From assembly GCA_002346225.1 (NCBI GenBank), contig DDYY01000068.1, forward strand, positions 45,763-109,762: a stretch of 64,000 nt of DNA. Direction: 5' to 3'. This stretch comes from Bacteroidetes bacterium UBA3022. Its GTDB lineage: Bacteria; Bacteroidota; Bacteroidia; Chitinophagales; BACL12. Shown here one piece after another: positions 34,709 through 41,305 of this stretch. The notes beneath the pieces are model-generated. The model had not been told where the DNA came from and searched no databases. It was given only the letters and a program-made list of their open reading frames with translations. Each line of letters begins with the position of its first letter. Position 1 is the stretch's first letter. The translations under genes and the position numbers were made by a program.

Positions 34709-35995
34709 TTATCGGGAAACAACAATCTTTCCATTCATGGTTTTGATACCATCAAAAGCCCTTATAAAATAGGTGCCGTTGGCAAGTCTGCTTACATCAA
34801 TACTGGCCAGTGCGCTACCATCATGATTGAAGCGAATAACCTCCTGCCCCAGGCTGTTGTACAGACTGATGACCGTATTATCGGCATTGATTCTGTCAAC
34901 AGGGAAAAACACCTGGTCAGTTGCAGGATTGGGATACATGACCAGCACTTCCGGTTCAATATCCTGAGAATCTATAACTACCAGATTAGCACAAGCCAGT
35001 ACTTCACCCCGCGAGCCGGATAATACGCTGCGCATTTTATTGACCTGCCCTTGCGTAAACATATTCATACAACCGTCGTCAACATAATCCATGTAGTTCA
35101 TGAACATCACGCCTGGAATAGAAGGACTGCAATCATCTGTTAGCGGATAACTAGGACAATCGTAGTTTTCTCCCCCCTGATTAGGCGTATCTGCTATACC
35201 ATCACTACCGCTGCAATTGCCACCATCATCACCCCAGATATGCCGCAAACCTAACCAGTGACCTACTTCATGCGTGGTAGTACGACCCTGATTGTAAGGG
35301 GGAATTGCAGAACCGCCTCTTCCGAACCACTTATAGCCGATAACGACACCATCCTTGCTGGCAGTGGTCCCCGGAGGAGATGCATAACCTAAAATGGAAT
35401 TGCCGAGATCACACACCCATATATTAAGGTAGCAATCGCGGTCCCAGATATCTTTTCCATTGGTAGCCGTTTCTTTTACTTTTTCGGCATAGTTTTCTGC
35501 AGTTATAGGAGCAAAGAGATTCCAGGAGGTAATTTCCGTTTCTGTCCTTGTAATTCCGGTAGTGGTGTTGCCGTCAGGATCGATGGATGCCAGCTGAAAT
35601 TGTATAAAGGCATCAGCCGCAGCATCCGCAAAAGCCGATGGTGTTTCGGAGGCGTCTTCATTCAATCGGCGAAAATCTTCATTCAGGACTTCAATTTGAG
35701 CCAAAACCTGGTCATCGCTGATATTTTCTGCAGGTACGTTGTAAACGATATGCACCACAACAGGGATGTAATAGATATCCTCATCCTGTGACCTGAATTG
35801 TTCTCTTTCTGTCATCAGCCTGGCAACTTCCTCTTCAATTGCCTGATAGCGCTGTAAGAAGCCAGGGGCCTGGTCCATCATCTGCTGTGTGTACTCCGAT
35901 GTATGACAGACCGGGCGCTGTGCATGGGCAATCGATGCGGATAGCATAAACACCAGCAGAAAAGCCCATTTTGAAATAAATAAATCCCTTTTCAT
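34709..35995 (-). CDS. T9SS-secreted M43 (pappalysin-type) zinc metalloprotease
   Basis: The start is at the ATG at 35995 (MKRDLFISKWAFLLVFMLSA), giving 428 residues with a signal peptide ending near AHA. The zinc site HEVGHWLGLRH (residues 242-252) fits H-E-x2-H-x2-G-x2-H of metzincins, and the Met-turn lies in NYMDYVDDGCMNMFTQGQ. Paired cysteines around CSGSDGIADTPNQ are usual for M43. The C-terminus from MYPNPATDQVFF to the end is a type A T9SS sorting domain. A secreted protease for external protein degradation. The -7 element lies six bases before the ATG. Confidence 0.93.
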   Translation of the reverse strand: MKRDLFISKWAFLLVFMLSASIAHAQRPVCHTSEYTQQMMDQAPGFLQRYQAIEEEVARLMTEREQFRSQDEDIYYIPVVVHIVYNVPAENISDDQVLAQIEVLNEDFRRLNEDASETPSAFADAAADAFIQFQLASIDPDGNTTTGITRTETEITSWNLFAPITAENYAEKVKETATNGKDIWDRDCYLNIWVCDLGNSILGYASPPGTTASKDGVVIGYKWFGRGGSAIPPYNQGRTTTHEVGHWLGLRHIWGDDGGNCSGSDGIADTPNQGGENYDCPSYPLTDDCSPSIPGVMFMNYMDYVDDGCMNMFTQGQVNKMRSVLSGSRGEVLACANLVVIDSQDIEPEVLVMYPNPATDQVFFPVDRINADNTVISLYNSLGQEVIRFNHDGSALASIDVSRLANGTYFIRAFDGIKTMNGKIVVSR

Positions 35996-36000
35996 CCTTA

Positions 36001-36008
36001 CAAAATTA
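36001..36008 (-). promoter_or_regulatory. -7 element TAATTTTG for M43 protease gene
   Basis: Exact TAnnTTTG match on the minus strand with five bases before the ATG at 35995. This fixes the start and predicts a leaderless mRNA. Confidence 0.5.
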
Positions 36009-36042
36009 ACGATAAATAATTCTTTAGGTTGCTCGCGGGCCG

Positions 36043-37092
36043 TCACGCTTCCTTTATCTGACGACTGTATGACCTCCACTTGTCGAGAACCTCCTGGTAA
36101 TCTTCGGGTAATTCAGATTCAAACATCATATTCGCTCCGGTATCGGGGTGGACGAATCCGAGTGATGCAGCATGCAGCGCATGTCGCGGCATCATCTTGA
36201 AACAGTTATCGACAAACTGCTTGTATTTGGTATAGACAGTTCCTTTGCGAATCCGATCGCCGCCGTAGGTATCATCGTTAAAAATCGGGTGACCAATATG
36301 CTGCATATGCACCCTTATTTGATGTGTCCTACCCGTTTCGAGCCTACATTCCACCCAGGAAACATAACCCAGGTTTTCCAGCACTTTAAAATGCGTAACG
36401 GCGTGTTTGCCTATTTCGGGGTCCTCGTAAACGTCGAACTGTTTTCTTAAACGGGCATGTCGCGCAATATTACCTGTGATGGTACCTTCCTGCTCTTCCA
36501 GCTCTCCCCATACCAGCGCACGATAACGTCGGTAAACTGTATGTTCAAAGAATTGCCTGGCCAGGTGTTGCATGGCCCATTCTGTTTTAGCCACCACCAG
36601 CAATCCGGAAGTATTCTTATCGATTCGGTGCACCAGGCCCGGACGAAGAGCAGGATCTCCGGGCATACTATCCATACCCAGATGATGCAACAGTGCGTTT
36701 ACCAGTGTTCCAGTGTAGTTACCCACTCCAGGGTGCACCACCAGGCCCGCGGGTTTATCTACCACCAGCAAAGCCTCGTCCTCATATACGATCTGCAGCG
36801 GAATTGCCTCGGGCAGCAACGTGCGTTCCTCATGTCTTTCCGGCAGCAGTATTTGTACTTCATCTCCGGGTTTAACCTTGTAATTGGATTTTACGGCGGT
36901 GCCATTCACCAACACACAGCCGGCAGCAGCAGCCGTTTGAATTTTGTTGCGACTGGTCTGCTCCATCCGGTTCATCAGGAACTTATCGATGCGCAGCGGC
37001 TCCTGACCCCGGTCGATGGTAATGCGCAATAACTCGAAAAGATCGTCTTCTTCCTTAGCCTTCCAATCTTCATCCATTATATTGCTATCCAT
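36043..37092 (-). CDS. rluD: Ribosomal large subunit pseudouridine synthase, RluD type
   Basis: The start at the ATG at 37092 (MDSNIMDEDWKAKEEDDLF) overlaps the lipB stop by 8 bases; 349 residues. An S4 domain (RIDKFLMNRMEQTSRNKIQTAA, VKPGDEVQILLPE) precedes the catalytic domain with VVDKPAGLVVHPGVGNYTGTLV and the active Asp in LVHRIDKNTSGLLVVAKTE. LETGRTHQIRVHMQHIGHPI is the RluA/RluD C-terminal motif. RluD makes pseudouridines in helix 69 of 23S rRNA. Co-transcribed with lipB. Confidence 0.93.
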   Translation of the reverse strand: MDSNIMDEDWKAKEEDDLFELLRITIDRGQEPLRIDKFLMNRMEQTSRNKIQTAAAAGCVLVNGTAVKSNYKVKPGDEVQILLPERHEERTLLPEAIPLQIVYEDEALLVVDKPAGLVVHPGVGNYTGTLVNALLHHLGMDSMPGDPALRPGLVHRIDKNTSGLLVVAKTEWAMQHLARQFFEHTVYRRYRALVWGELEEQEGTITGNIARHARLRKQFDVYEDPEIGKHAVTHFKVLENLGYVSWVECRLETGRTHQIRVHMQHIGHPIFNDDTYGGDRIRKGTVYTKYKQFVDNCFKMMPRHALHAASLGFVHPDTGANMMFESELPEDYQEVLDKWRSYSRQIKEA

Positions 37093-37837
37093 CGTTGTGT
37101 TGAATTTCCATATTAAAAATGCGGGCAAAATGGTGCAGAAAGCGATCCCTGATTTCCTGCATATCCACCTGCCTTCCAAGTTCTTTTTCCAGTGATGTCA
37201 CCGCCTTATCGGAAATACCACATGGAACTATCAAATTGAAGTAGTCCAGATCGGTATTGATATTAAATGCGAAACCATGCATGGTTACCCAGCGGCTGCA
37301 GCGAATACCCATGGCGCAAATCTTTCTGGCCCGGAAAGGATTTTCTGGCTCCAACCAGACACCGGTTGCTCCCGGCAAACGCTCGCCCTGAATTTCATAA
37401 TCTCCCAAAACCCGGATAATACATTCTTCCAAATCCCTCAGATACCTTCCAATATCTGTATAGATGCGATCAAGGTCGAGAATGGGATAGCCCACCAGCT
37501 GACCGGGACCATGGAAGGTAACATCCCCTCCCCGGTTGATATGAAAAACTTCTACGCCATTGCTGCCATCTTCAGGGATAAGCAAATTGTTTATGTTGGC
37601 GTTCTTACCGAGCGTTACCACAGGTGGGTGCTCGCATAACAGTAGATGATGCTGCGTCTGACGTTGCAATTCCGGTGGAGCCGTACGGTTTTGAATCTTG
37701 GTAGCTATCGTATTTTGAAAAATGTCTTCCTGTAAATCCCATGCTTTCTGATAGGATATCAGCCCTAACTCCCGGTATTGCACCAGTTGTGTGGATGTAG
37801 TATTTCCTGTTACATGCGTCATTGGTCCATTCAACAT
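37085..37837 (-). CDS. lipB: Octanoyl-ACP transferase LipB
   Basis: 250 residues (an ATG at 37822 is an alternative start). It transfers octanoyl from ACP to lipoyl domains. Motifs: LLLCEHPPVVTLGKNAN, INRGGDVTFHGPGQLVGYPI, the catalytic Lys in ARKICAMGIRCSRWVTMHGFAFN, and the catalytic Cys in LIVPCGISDKAVTSLEKE. Upstream gene of rluD. Divergent from the yraN gene, with about 80 bases between starts. Confidence 0.95.
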   Translation of the reverse strand: MLNGPMTHVTGNTTSTQLVQYRELGLISYQKAWDLQEDIFQNTIATKIQNRTAPPELQRQTQHHLLLCEHPPVVTLGKNANINNLLIPEDGSNGVEVFHINRGGDVTFHGPGQLVGYPILDLDRIYTDIGRYLRDLEECIIRVLGDYEIQGERLPGATGVWLEPENPFRARKICAMGIRCSRWVTMHGFAFNINTDLDYFNLIVPCGISDKAVTSLEKELGRQVDMQEIRDRFLHHFARIFNMEIQHNDG

Positions 37838-37918
37838 TTAACCCGTGCTTTCGTTCCCTCTGCAAATGAGCTTTGCATATCTTCGTTTGCCTTATCTTGC
37901 AAAGTAAGTAAGAATTTC

Positions 37919-38296
37919 ATGAGCAACCATTTGGAGACAGGTAAGACCGGAGAGCAACTTGCCGCTGATTTCCTGGAGCGGGAAGGCTATACCATCGTAG
38001 CAACCAACTGGAAATCCGGCAGGGCAGAACTCGATATCATTGCGCATTTTAAAAACACACTGGTAATAGTAGAAGTCAAGACCCGGTCCAGTGAAAGCCT
38101 GCTGGTAGCTGAAGCGGCGGTAAATGCCAGAAAACGCGCATTGATGGTCAAGGCAGCAGGGAATTACATTTATGAATCGAATTGGATGGGTGAATGCCGT
38201 TTTGATGTCATTGCTGTGGAACTGCGACAGGAAGGTGCTGCTGTTATCCGGCACTTTGAGGATGTTTTTTACCCCAATCCCACAGACGAGCTATGA
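37919..38296 (+). CDS. YraN family (UPF0102) nuclease-fold protein
   Basis: The frame is open from 37778, but the family begins at the ATG at 37919 (MSNHLETGKTGEQLAADFLE), giving 125 residues. The PD-(D/E)XK-like core is clear: GEQLAADFLEREGY, NWKSGRAELDIIAH (E-x-D), VIVEVKTRSS (E-x-K) and a long helix with RKRALMVKAAGNYI. UPF0102 proteins are near-universal in bacteria and suggested to act in DNA transactions; no firm role. It overlaps the next gene by 4 bases. Confidence 0.92.
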   Translation: MSNHLETGKTGEQLAADFLEREGYTIVATNWKSGRAELDIIAHFKNTLVIVEVKTRSSESLLVAEAAVNARKRALMVKAAGNYIYESNWMGECRFDVIAVELRQEGAAVIRHFEDVFYPNPTDEL

Positions 38297-38673
38297 TACG
38301 CAACCTGCACCATATAGCAATCATCACCAATCATCTGGAAGCATCTCTGGATTTCTACTGCAGGCTGCTTGGCTTCGAAATAGTGGGTGACACTTTGAGA
38401 GAAGAGCGGAACAGCAGAAAAATAGATTTACAAGGTCCGGGATGCCGCTTAGAACTGTTTACATTTCCGGGTGCACCGCCACGCCCCTCCTTTCCCGAAG
38501 CCGCAGACTTGCGTCATTTGGCCTTTGAAGTGGCTGATATCCAGGCATGGCATGAGCGATGCACATCGAACAAGTTGACACCTGAGCCTATACGATTCGA
38601 CGACCTGACGGGAAAACATTTTTTCTTTGTTGCAGATCCGGATGGATTGCCGATTGAATTCTATGCCGCATAA
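38293..38673 (+). CDS. VOC (glyoxalase/bleomycin resistance) family protein, YaeR-like
   Basis: 126 residues with two beta-alpha-beta-beta-beta modules: LHHIAIITNHLEASLDFYCRLLGFEI and RHLAFEVADIQAWHERCTSNK. Candidate metal ligands are the N-terminal His (HHIAI), Glu in CRLELFTF, His in LRHLAFE and the final Glu in GLPIEFYAA, a complete set as in glyoxalase I-type metal sites. The closest pattern is the YaeR/SMU1112c group of unknown substrate. Second gene of a two-gene operon with yraN. Confidence 0.87.
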   Translation: MIRNLHHIAIITNHLEASLDFYCRLLGFEIVGDTLREERNSRKIDLQGPGCRLELFTFPGAPPRPSFPEAADLRHLAFEVADIQAWHERCTSNKLTPEPIRFDDLTGKHFFFVADPDGLPIEFYAA

Positions 38674-38675
38674 AA

Positions 38676-38701
38676 AAAGGGCATCTGATTAGATGCCCTT
38701 T
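38676..38701. terminator. Bidirectional rho-independent terminator
   Basis: Stem GGGCATCT/AGATGCCC with a GATT loop, extended by A/T pairs. It lies between the VOC gene and the convergent ECF sigma gene and serves both. Confidence 0.85.
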
Positions 38702-38719
38702 CTATGGTTAAAGCTTTTT

Positions 38720-39235
38720 TCAGTATCTGTCGAAACCTTTTTCTTTCAGGAAACTTTGCATCTGCTTGCGTGCGAAGAAAATACGGCTCTTCACTGTACC
38801 CAGTGGCAGGCTTAGTTCATCGGCAATCTCTTCATACTTGAAGCCCTGATAGTGCATCAGGAAGGGACGGCGGTATTCCATGTCCAGGCTGTTGATGGCC
38901 TGAATCAGGTCTTTCATCACAAAATCACGCTCTGCCTGGTTGGGGATAGCAGCGTCTCTGCTGTTCAACATGAACAGATTATCAGAGGAATCCAGAATGG
39001 TATTGCGCTTGGAGGCTTTGCGGTAATTGTTAATGAAGATATTTTTCATGATGGTGAGCAACCATGCTTTCAGGTTGGTACCCTCATTGAACTTTTCCTG
39101 ATTGGCAATCGCTCTGTAATAGGTCTCCTGCACTAAATCCAGCGCCTCTTCACGCTCTCTGGTAAGATTTAAGGCAAAAGCTTTCATAGGCTGCTTGAGC
39201 TCTATGATCATATCGTGGAATTCATTGTTGTTCAT
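38720..39235 (-). CDS. ECF-type RNA polymerase sigma factor
   Basis: 171 residues. Region 2 is clear (ALDLVQETYYRAIANQEKF, GTNLKAWLLTIMKNIFINNYRK), and region 4 too (YRRPFLMHYQGFKYEEIADELSLPLGTVKSRIFFARKQM). No anti-sigma gene is adjacent; instead the CarH-like repressor gene lies directly upstream on the same strand, with a promoter and palindrome between them. The family is common in Bacteroidota next to MerR/carotenoid genes. It is therefore probably controlled by synthesis (derepression) rather than by an anti-sigma factor. Targets are unknown. Confidence 0.93.
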   Translation of the reverse strand: MNNNEFHDMIIELKQPMKAFALNLTREREEALDLVQETYYRAIANQEKFNEGTNLKAWLLTIMKNIFINNYRKASKRNTILDSSDNLFMLNSRDAAIPNQAERDFVMKDLIQAINSLDMEYRRPFLMHYQGFKYEEIADELSLPLGTVKSRIFFARKQMQSFLKEKGFDRY

Positions 39236-39271
39236 CTGAATGTTGATCTACGTGTTGCCTTATTGACTCTG

Positions 39272-39304
39272 TAAAAATACAACAGGCGGAAGGACAATTC
39301 CAAA
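39272..39304 (-). promoter_or_regulatory. Promoter (-33 TTTG, N21, -7 TATTTTTA) for ECF sigma gene
   Basis: On the minus strand TTTG (39304-39301) is followed after 21 bases by TATTTTTA (39279-39272). It has one mismatch to TAnnTTTG and is 36 bases before the ATG. The palindrome at 39308-39339 ends three bases upstream of the -33 box. Confidence 0.5.
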
Positions 39305-39306
39305 TT

Positions 39307-39340
39307 TTTGTTTAACTATTTTTCCAAAAGGTTAAACAAA
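39307..39340. promoter_or_regulatory. Palindromic operator TTTGTTTAAC-N14-GTTAAACAAA
   Basis: A perfect 10-base inverted repeat with arms at 39307-39316 and 39331-39340, between the carH-like gene and the sigma gene. Its inner 8-base core, TTGTTTAA-N16-TTAAACAA, recurs with the same spacing upstream of the carH-like gene (40274-40305). Arm centres are 24 bases apart in both. Probably the binding site of the CarH-like protein. Confidence 0.7.
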
Positions 39341-39345
39341 GTGGG

Positions 39346-40245
39346 TTAAGCGGCCCTGGCGGACAATTCTTCCACTTTTTCCAGCACCTTCTGCATGCCA
39401 TGCATTACCATAACGTTGTCGCGAAGGCTATGAGGGGTATTGATAAACTGGCTACCTGAGGCGTATACAGTGCTTTTGGGGAACTTATCGGCTATCGTAT
39501 TAAGGTAGTCATCAACAGAATACTCGGTAGGTACCGCAGTAATAATGGTGTAGAAAAAGTCGGGCTTGAGCGTTTCACCCACTGTCAGCACTTCTTTCAA
39601 CGGAACGCTGGCACCCAGATAGGTTACCTGGTGGTTGCGTGATTTCAATAAGTAACTGAGGAACAGCAGGGTAAGCTCATGCCAATCCCCATTGGGAAGG
39701 AACAGTAAGAATTTCTTCGATTGGGGTGTTTCCCTGCGCACATGACCATCAATGGCCACCAGTATCTTCTGCCGCAACAACTGGGTCATAAAATGCTCCT
39801 GAGCAGCCATCATGGTGCCTGAAATCCATAAAACCCCGATTTTCTCGAGAAAAGGAAATACAATACACTTGAATGTCTCTTCAAATCCTATCTGCAGAAT
39901 GGCCGTATTTAAAATCTTCTCAAATTTAGCGTCGTCGTAATCGATGGTAGCAATTACCAGGGCTTCCACTTGTTTGTCATAGTCTGAACCCGATTCTGAC
40001 AACCCTTGCACCATGCCTGCGAGTTCTTCTGCAGATAGGCGGGCTAGATTGGAAATGCGATGGCCGCGCTTATTGAGCAAAGCCAGGCTCATCAGATGTT
40101 TGAGATCCTCATCGTCATAGCACCTGATATTGGTCGCAGTTCTCACAGCCTTGAGTACCCCATACCGCTGTTCCCACATTCTGATGGTATGCGCCTTGAT
40201 GCCGGATAGACGCTCTAGGTCTTTTATGGAATATATACTGCTCAT
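39346..40245 (-). CDS. CarH/LitR-type MerR regulator with B12-binding photoreceptor module
   Basis: 299 residues. The N-terminal MerR winged helix is YSIKDLERLSGIKAHTIRMWEQRYG. Residues 95-170 form the four-helix B12-cap domain with W140 and E150-H151, exactly the W-x9-EH signature of CarH. Residues 178-290 form the B12 Rossmann domain with GDWHEL, where His189 takes the place of the lower axial ligand, and VTYLGASVPL. CarH proteins use adenosylcobalamin to bind DNA as a tetramer in the dark and fall apart in light. The residues for this are present. It lies upstream of the ECF sigma gene and divergent from a universal stress protein; the matching palindromes suggest autoregulation and control of the sigma factor. 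Confidence 0.88.
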   Translation of the reverse strand: MSSIYSIKDLERLSGIKAHTIRMWEQRYGVLKAVRTATNIRCYDDEDLKHLMSLALLNKRGHRISNLARLSAEELAGMVQGLSESGSDYDKQVEALVIATIDYDDAKFEKILNTAILQIGFEETFKCIVFPFLEKIGVLWISGTMMAAQEHFMTQLLRQKILVAIDGHVRRETPQSKKFLLFLPNGDWHELTLLFLSYLLKSRNHQVTYLGASVPLKEVLTVGETLKPDFFYTIITAVPTEYSVDDYLNTIADKFPKSTVYASGSQFINTPHSLRDNVMVMHGMQKVLEKVEELSARAA

Positions 40246-40259
40246 TACTAATTAGTACA

Positions 40260-40267
40260 CAAATTTA
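40260..40267 (-). promoter_or_regulatory. -7 element TAAATTTG for carH-like gene
   Basis: Exact TAnnTTTG match on the minus strand, 14 bases upstream of the ATG at 40245. The expected -33 position falls inside the spacer of the palindrome at 40274-40305 and has no TTTG. A protein bound there should block the promoter. Confidence 0.55.
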
Positions 40268-40273
40268 TAACTT

Positions 40274-40305
40274 TTGTTTAATTTTTTTAGAATTATCTTA
40301 AACAA
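40274..40305. promoter_or_regulatory. Palindromic operator TTGTTTAA-N16-TTAAACAA
   Basis: Perfect 8-base inverted repeat with arms at 40274-40281 and 40298-40305, spanning the -33 region of the carH-like gene and about 54 bases upstream of the -7 of the divergent usp gene. It has the same arms and spacing as the palindrome upstream of the sigma gene. Confidence 0.7.
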
Positions 40306-40358
40306 GAATAAAAACGCATAAGATGATATTCATCATAGTTTACCCGCAGGCAGAGTGG

Positions 40359-40366
40359 TAGATTTG
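40359..40366 (+). promoter_or_regulatory. -7 element TAGATTTG for usp gene
   Basis: Exact TAnnTTTG match 17 bases before the ATG at 40384. Confidence 0.5.
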
Positions 40367-40383
40367 AAATAAATCCCGAAAAA

Positions 40384-41253
40384 ATGAAAAAAATACTGGT
40401 TCCAATCGATTTTTCCGACTATTCCATTAATGCAGTCACTACAGCCATACGTCTTGCAGCAGACACGGCATCCGAGGTTCGGTTGTTGCATGTTTTCGAC
40501 GACCCTTTTGTAACGCACGACATGGAAAAGGTAACATTTAATAATGAGGTGACTCGGCGCACCGAAGAGCTCCTGCACAAGATGGAAACCGATGCGAAAT
40601 CGAAAATGAGCGATATGGAGTCGGATGTTTACCGTTTTATGCAGGAAAACAATCTGACGGTCCCTCTGACTGTGGAACTAAGACGAGGCTTCGCCGTCGA
40701 TCAAATTGTGGCAGGCGCCAGAGAATGGATAGCAGATGTAATCGTTGTCGGCGCCAGGGGCCACAGCCGTTTTGAGAAAATGCTTTTCGGAACAGTTACT
40801 AAGGGTGTCATAGATGATGCGCATTGCCCGGTATTGGCCTTGCCGGCAGATTTTCAGTGGAAACACCCCAAGGAGTTGATGTATGCGACTGATTTCAATG
40901 ATTATGATGCGTATGCCATAGCCAAGCTGCTGAATCTGTTCCAGGTGTATCCGGTTCGATTGCACGTAACACACTTCAATCTGGACAACAACCACTTGCC
41001 GGATGAAGAGAAAATGCAGGCATTGCACGATACGTTTCAGTCGGACGGCAGGAATAACCTGATCAGCTATGAGATAGTGGACGGAAAAGTATTGCTGTCA
41101 GCTTTAAATGAATATATGGCTGCCAAAGATATTGATCTGCTGGCCGTCACGACGCGCAAGATGAGCAGCTTGCAGCGTATTTTCTCCAAGAGTGCCTCCA
41201 TTAACCTGTTGTATCATGCTCATAAACCACTTCTGGTTTTTCATGAAAAATAA
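40384..41253 (+). CDS. Universal stress protein with two UspA domains
   Basis: 289 residues, two UspA folds. The first begins KKILVPIDFSDYSINAVTTAIRLA and carries the nucleotide-loop motif VVGARGHSRFEKMLFGTVTKGVI (G-x2-G-x9-G-type), so it probably binds ATP. The second begins KELMYATDFNDYDAYAIAKLL and is degenerate (LLAVTTRKMSSLQRIFSKSASI). Divergent from the carH-like gene across a shared regulatory region with the palindrome, so light or B12 control is possible. Confidence 0.88.
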   Translation: MKKILVPIDFSDYSINAVTTAIRLAADTASEVRLLHVFDDPFVTHDMEKVTFNNEVTRRTEELLHKMETDAKSKMSDMESDVYRFMQENNLTVPLTVELRRGFAVDQIVAGAREWIADVIVVGARGHSRFEKMLFGTVTKGVIDDAHCPVLALPADFQWKHPKELMYATDFNDYDAYAIAKLLNLFQVYPVRLHVTHFNLDNNHLPDEEKMQALHDTFQSDGRNNLISYEIVDGKVLLSALNEYMAAKDIDLLAVTTRKMSSLQRIFSKSASINLLYHAHKPLLVFHEK

Positions 41254-41254
41254 G

Positions 41255-41280
41255 AAAGCAGCCCCAAATGGAGCTGCCTT
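41255..41280 (-). terminator. Rho-independent terminator after DUF4397 gene
   Basis: On the minus strand, an 8-base stem GCAGCTCC/GGGGCTGC (one U-G pair, ATTT loop) is followed by TTTCTTA. On the plus strand the same stem has a C-A mismatch, so it works best for the minus-strand gene but may also end the usp transcript. Confidence 0.7.
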
Positions 41281-41305
41281 CCTTAATTCTTGAAGTCTGA
41301 TTCAA

